NCBI GenBank assembly: GCA_947455875.1
Contig: CANGSD010000072.1
Location: forward strand, 1 to 6,615
Direction: 5' to 3'
Length of the DNA stretch: 6,615 nt
DNA from: Comamonadaceae bacterium
GTDB lineage: Bacteria; Pseudomonadota; Gammaproteobacteria; Burkholderiales; Burkholderiaceae
A program made the translations under genes and the position numbers. Below the pieces are notes generated by a model, which worked only from the letters and a program-made list of their open reading frames with translations, was not told the DNA's origin and made no database searches. Shown here in pieces: positions 5,504 through 6,615 of this stretch (positions are counted from its first letter, which is position 1; each line of letters begins with the position of its first letter).

Positions 5504-6615
5504 TCAGGCGCGCTGCGCCACCCAGTCCTGTACGGATTTGAGCGCTGCGGGCAGCGCGCTGGCGTCGGTGCCGCCCGCCATGGCCATATCGGCTTTGCCA
5601 CCGCCCTGGCCGCCCACCTGCTGCGCGACGCAGTTGGCCAGCTCGCCGGCCTTGACCTGCCCCATGCGGTCGGCGGTCACGCCGGCCGCGATCTGCACCT
5701 TGCCGCCGTCCACCGCTGCCAGCACGATGGCTGCCGACTTGAGCTTGTCCTTGAGCTTGTCCATCGTCTCGCGCAGGGTCTTGGCGTCGGCCCCGGCCAG
5801 CATGGCGGCCAGCACCTTCATGCCCTTGACGTCGACCGCCTGCGAGACCAGCTCATCGCCCTGGCTGGAGGCCAGCTTGCCCTTGAGCGCCGCGACTTCT
5901 TTTTCCAGGGCGCGCACCTGCTCCATCACCTGGCCGATGCGCGTCTGCAGCTCAGGCGCGGGGGCCTTGAGCGTGGCCGCGGCGGCTTGCACCGTGGCCT
6001 CGACCTGCTGGAGATAAGCCAGCGCATTGGCGCCACTGACGGCCTCGATGCGTCGCACGCCAGCGGCCACGCCGGATTCAGCCACCACCTTGAACAGGCC
6101 GATGTCGCCGGTGCGCTGCACGTGCGTGCCGCCACACAGCTCGCGGCTGCTGCCGATATCGAGCACGCGCACGGTCTCGCCGTACTTCTCGCCAAACAGC
6201 ATCATGGCGCCGGTGGCCTTGGCCGCATCAATCGCCATCACCCGCGCCTGCGTGGCGTGGTTCTCGAGAATCTGCGCATTCACGCGGGCCTCGATCTCGC
6301 GCACCTGATCGGCCGTAACCGGCGCGTTGTGCGTGAAGTCAAAGCGGGTCTTGTCGGCATCGACCAGCGAGCCTTTTTGCTGCACGTGATCGCCCAGCAC
6401 CTCGCGCAAGGCCTTGTGCATCAGGTGAGTCACCGAGTGATTGCGCATGGTTGCGGCGCGACGCGCCATGTCGACCTGGGCGGTCACCGCATCGCCCACC
6501 GCCAGCGTGCCCTGGGCCACCGTGCCGTGGTGGCCGTAGACGTCGGCCTTGATCTTCTGGGTGTCTTCGACCGCAACACGGGCCGAACCAGCCACCAGCG
6601 CGCCGCCGTCACCGA
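5504..6615 (-). CDS. alaS: Alanyl-tRNA synthetase, C-terminal part (5' end outside window)
   Basis: This is the last approximately 370 codons of AlaRS, the class II enzyme that charges tRNA(Ala) and hydrolyses mischarged Ser- or Gly-tRNA(Ala). The frame stays open to the right edge of the window, and the GTG at 6595 is an internal codon. The editing domain is present, with its zinc-site motifs HSVTH (6425-6439) and CGGTH (6122-6136). It is followed by a coiled-coil region around [18 protein letters not shown], and by the C-Ala/DHHA1-type domain with [19 protein letters not shown] and the glycine-rich [15 protein letters not shown]. The N-terminal aminoacylation and tRNA-recognition domains lie beyond the window. 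The terminal WVAQRA is followed by TGA (5504-5506). Nothing suggests damage. Confidence 0.98.
   Translation of the reverse strand, partial: GDGGALVAGSARVAVEDTQKIKADVYGHHGTVAQGTLAVGDAVTAQVDMARRAATMRNHSVTHLMHKALREVLGDHVQQKGSLVDADKTRFDFTHNAPVTADQVREIEARVNAQILENHATQARVMAIDAAKATGAMMLFGEKYGETVRVLDIGSSRELCGGTHVQRTGDIGLFKVVAESGVAAGVRRIEAVSGANALAYLQQVEATVQAAAATLKAPAPELQTRIGQVMEQVRALEKEVAALKGKLASSQGDELVSQAVDVKGMKVLAAMLAGADAKTLRETMDKLKDKLKSAAIVLAAVDGGKVQIAAGVTADRMGQVKAGELANCVAQQVGGQGGGKADMAMAGGTDASALPAALKSVQDWVAQRA
5738..5761 (-). repeat. Tandem 12-base repeat within alaS
   Basis: The 12-mer CTTGAGCTTGTC occurs twice back to back on the plus strand. It encodes the DKLKDKLK stretch of AlaRS on the minus strand. 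It keeps the frame and lies in a helical region, so it looks like a small in-frame duplication or chance from repeated Lys/Leu codons. Confidence 0.6.

Noticed and set aside
1..6615. CRISPR array, tRNA or rRNA gene, insertion sequence or attachment site
   Set aside because: I saw no repeat-spacer pattern, no cloverleaf-like sequence, no transposase or integrase and no flanking duplications; nearly all of the window is coding.

Overview
The window is GC-rich (a hand count of 2401-2520 gives 81 of 120 G/C) and reads as the chromosome of a betaproteobacterium, probably Burkholderiales and plausibly Comamonadaceae. That placement is inferred from base composition and from the style of the housekeeping proteins, not from any search. 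Both ends are cut: the glutamyl-Q tRNA(Asp) synthetase gene lacks its 5' part at the left edge, and alanyl-tRNA synthetase lacks its 5' part at the right edge.

Layout from left to right: gluQ 3' end (+, 1-402); hypothetical protein B (-, 442-1794, 450 aa); trmB (+, 1964-2704, tRNA guanine-46 N7-methyltransferase); hypothetical protein A (-, 2688-4079, 463 aa); a CesT-like type III secretion chaperone (-, 4123-4593, 156 aa); a crotonase-family protein (+, 4710-5495, 261 aa); and alaS (-, 5504-6615). Four of the seven genes are translation/tRNA or metabolic genes of core type. The other three, all on the minus strand, form an accessory module wedged among them.

The most interesting content is this module. 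Proteins A and B are clear paralogues of nearly equal length (for example 20 identities in 40 aligned residues around a shared AGGQVLSM motif). Both have many small-residue-rich hydrophobic segments and a Ser-rich, probably disordered C-terminal tail. Protein A lies 43 bp downstream of a gene whose product looks like a class I (CesT/Tir-type) type III secretion chaperone, the classical chaperone-effector gene arrangement. I infer that A, and by homology B, are uncharacterised membrane-targeting type III effectors. I do not recognise them as a named family. The paralogues sit on either side of trmB, so the module is split by a housekeeping gene on the other strand.

Expression signals differ between the two classes. 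The A and B genes have good Shine-Dalgarno sequences. trmB and the crotonase gene have none at a normal distance, but both carry an (G/C)ACAAT hexamer exactly six bases before the ATG, which suggests leaderless transcripts. The crotonase also lacks the two catalytic glutamates of classical enoyl-CoA hydratase, so its annotation should stay at family level.
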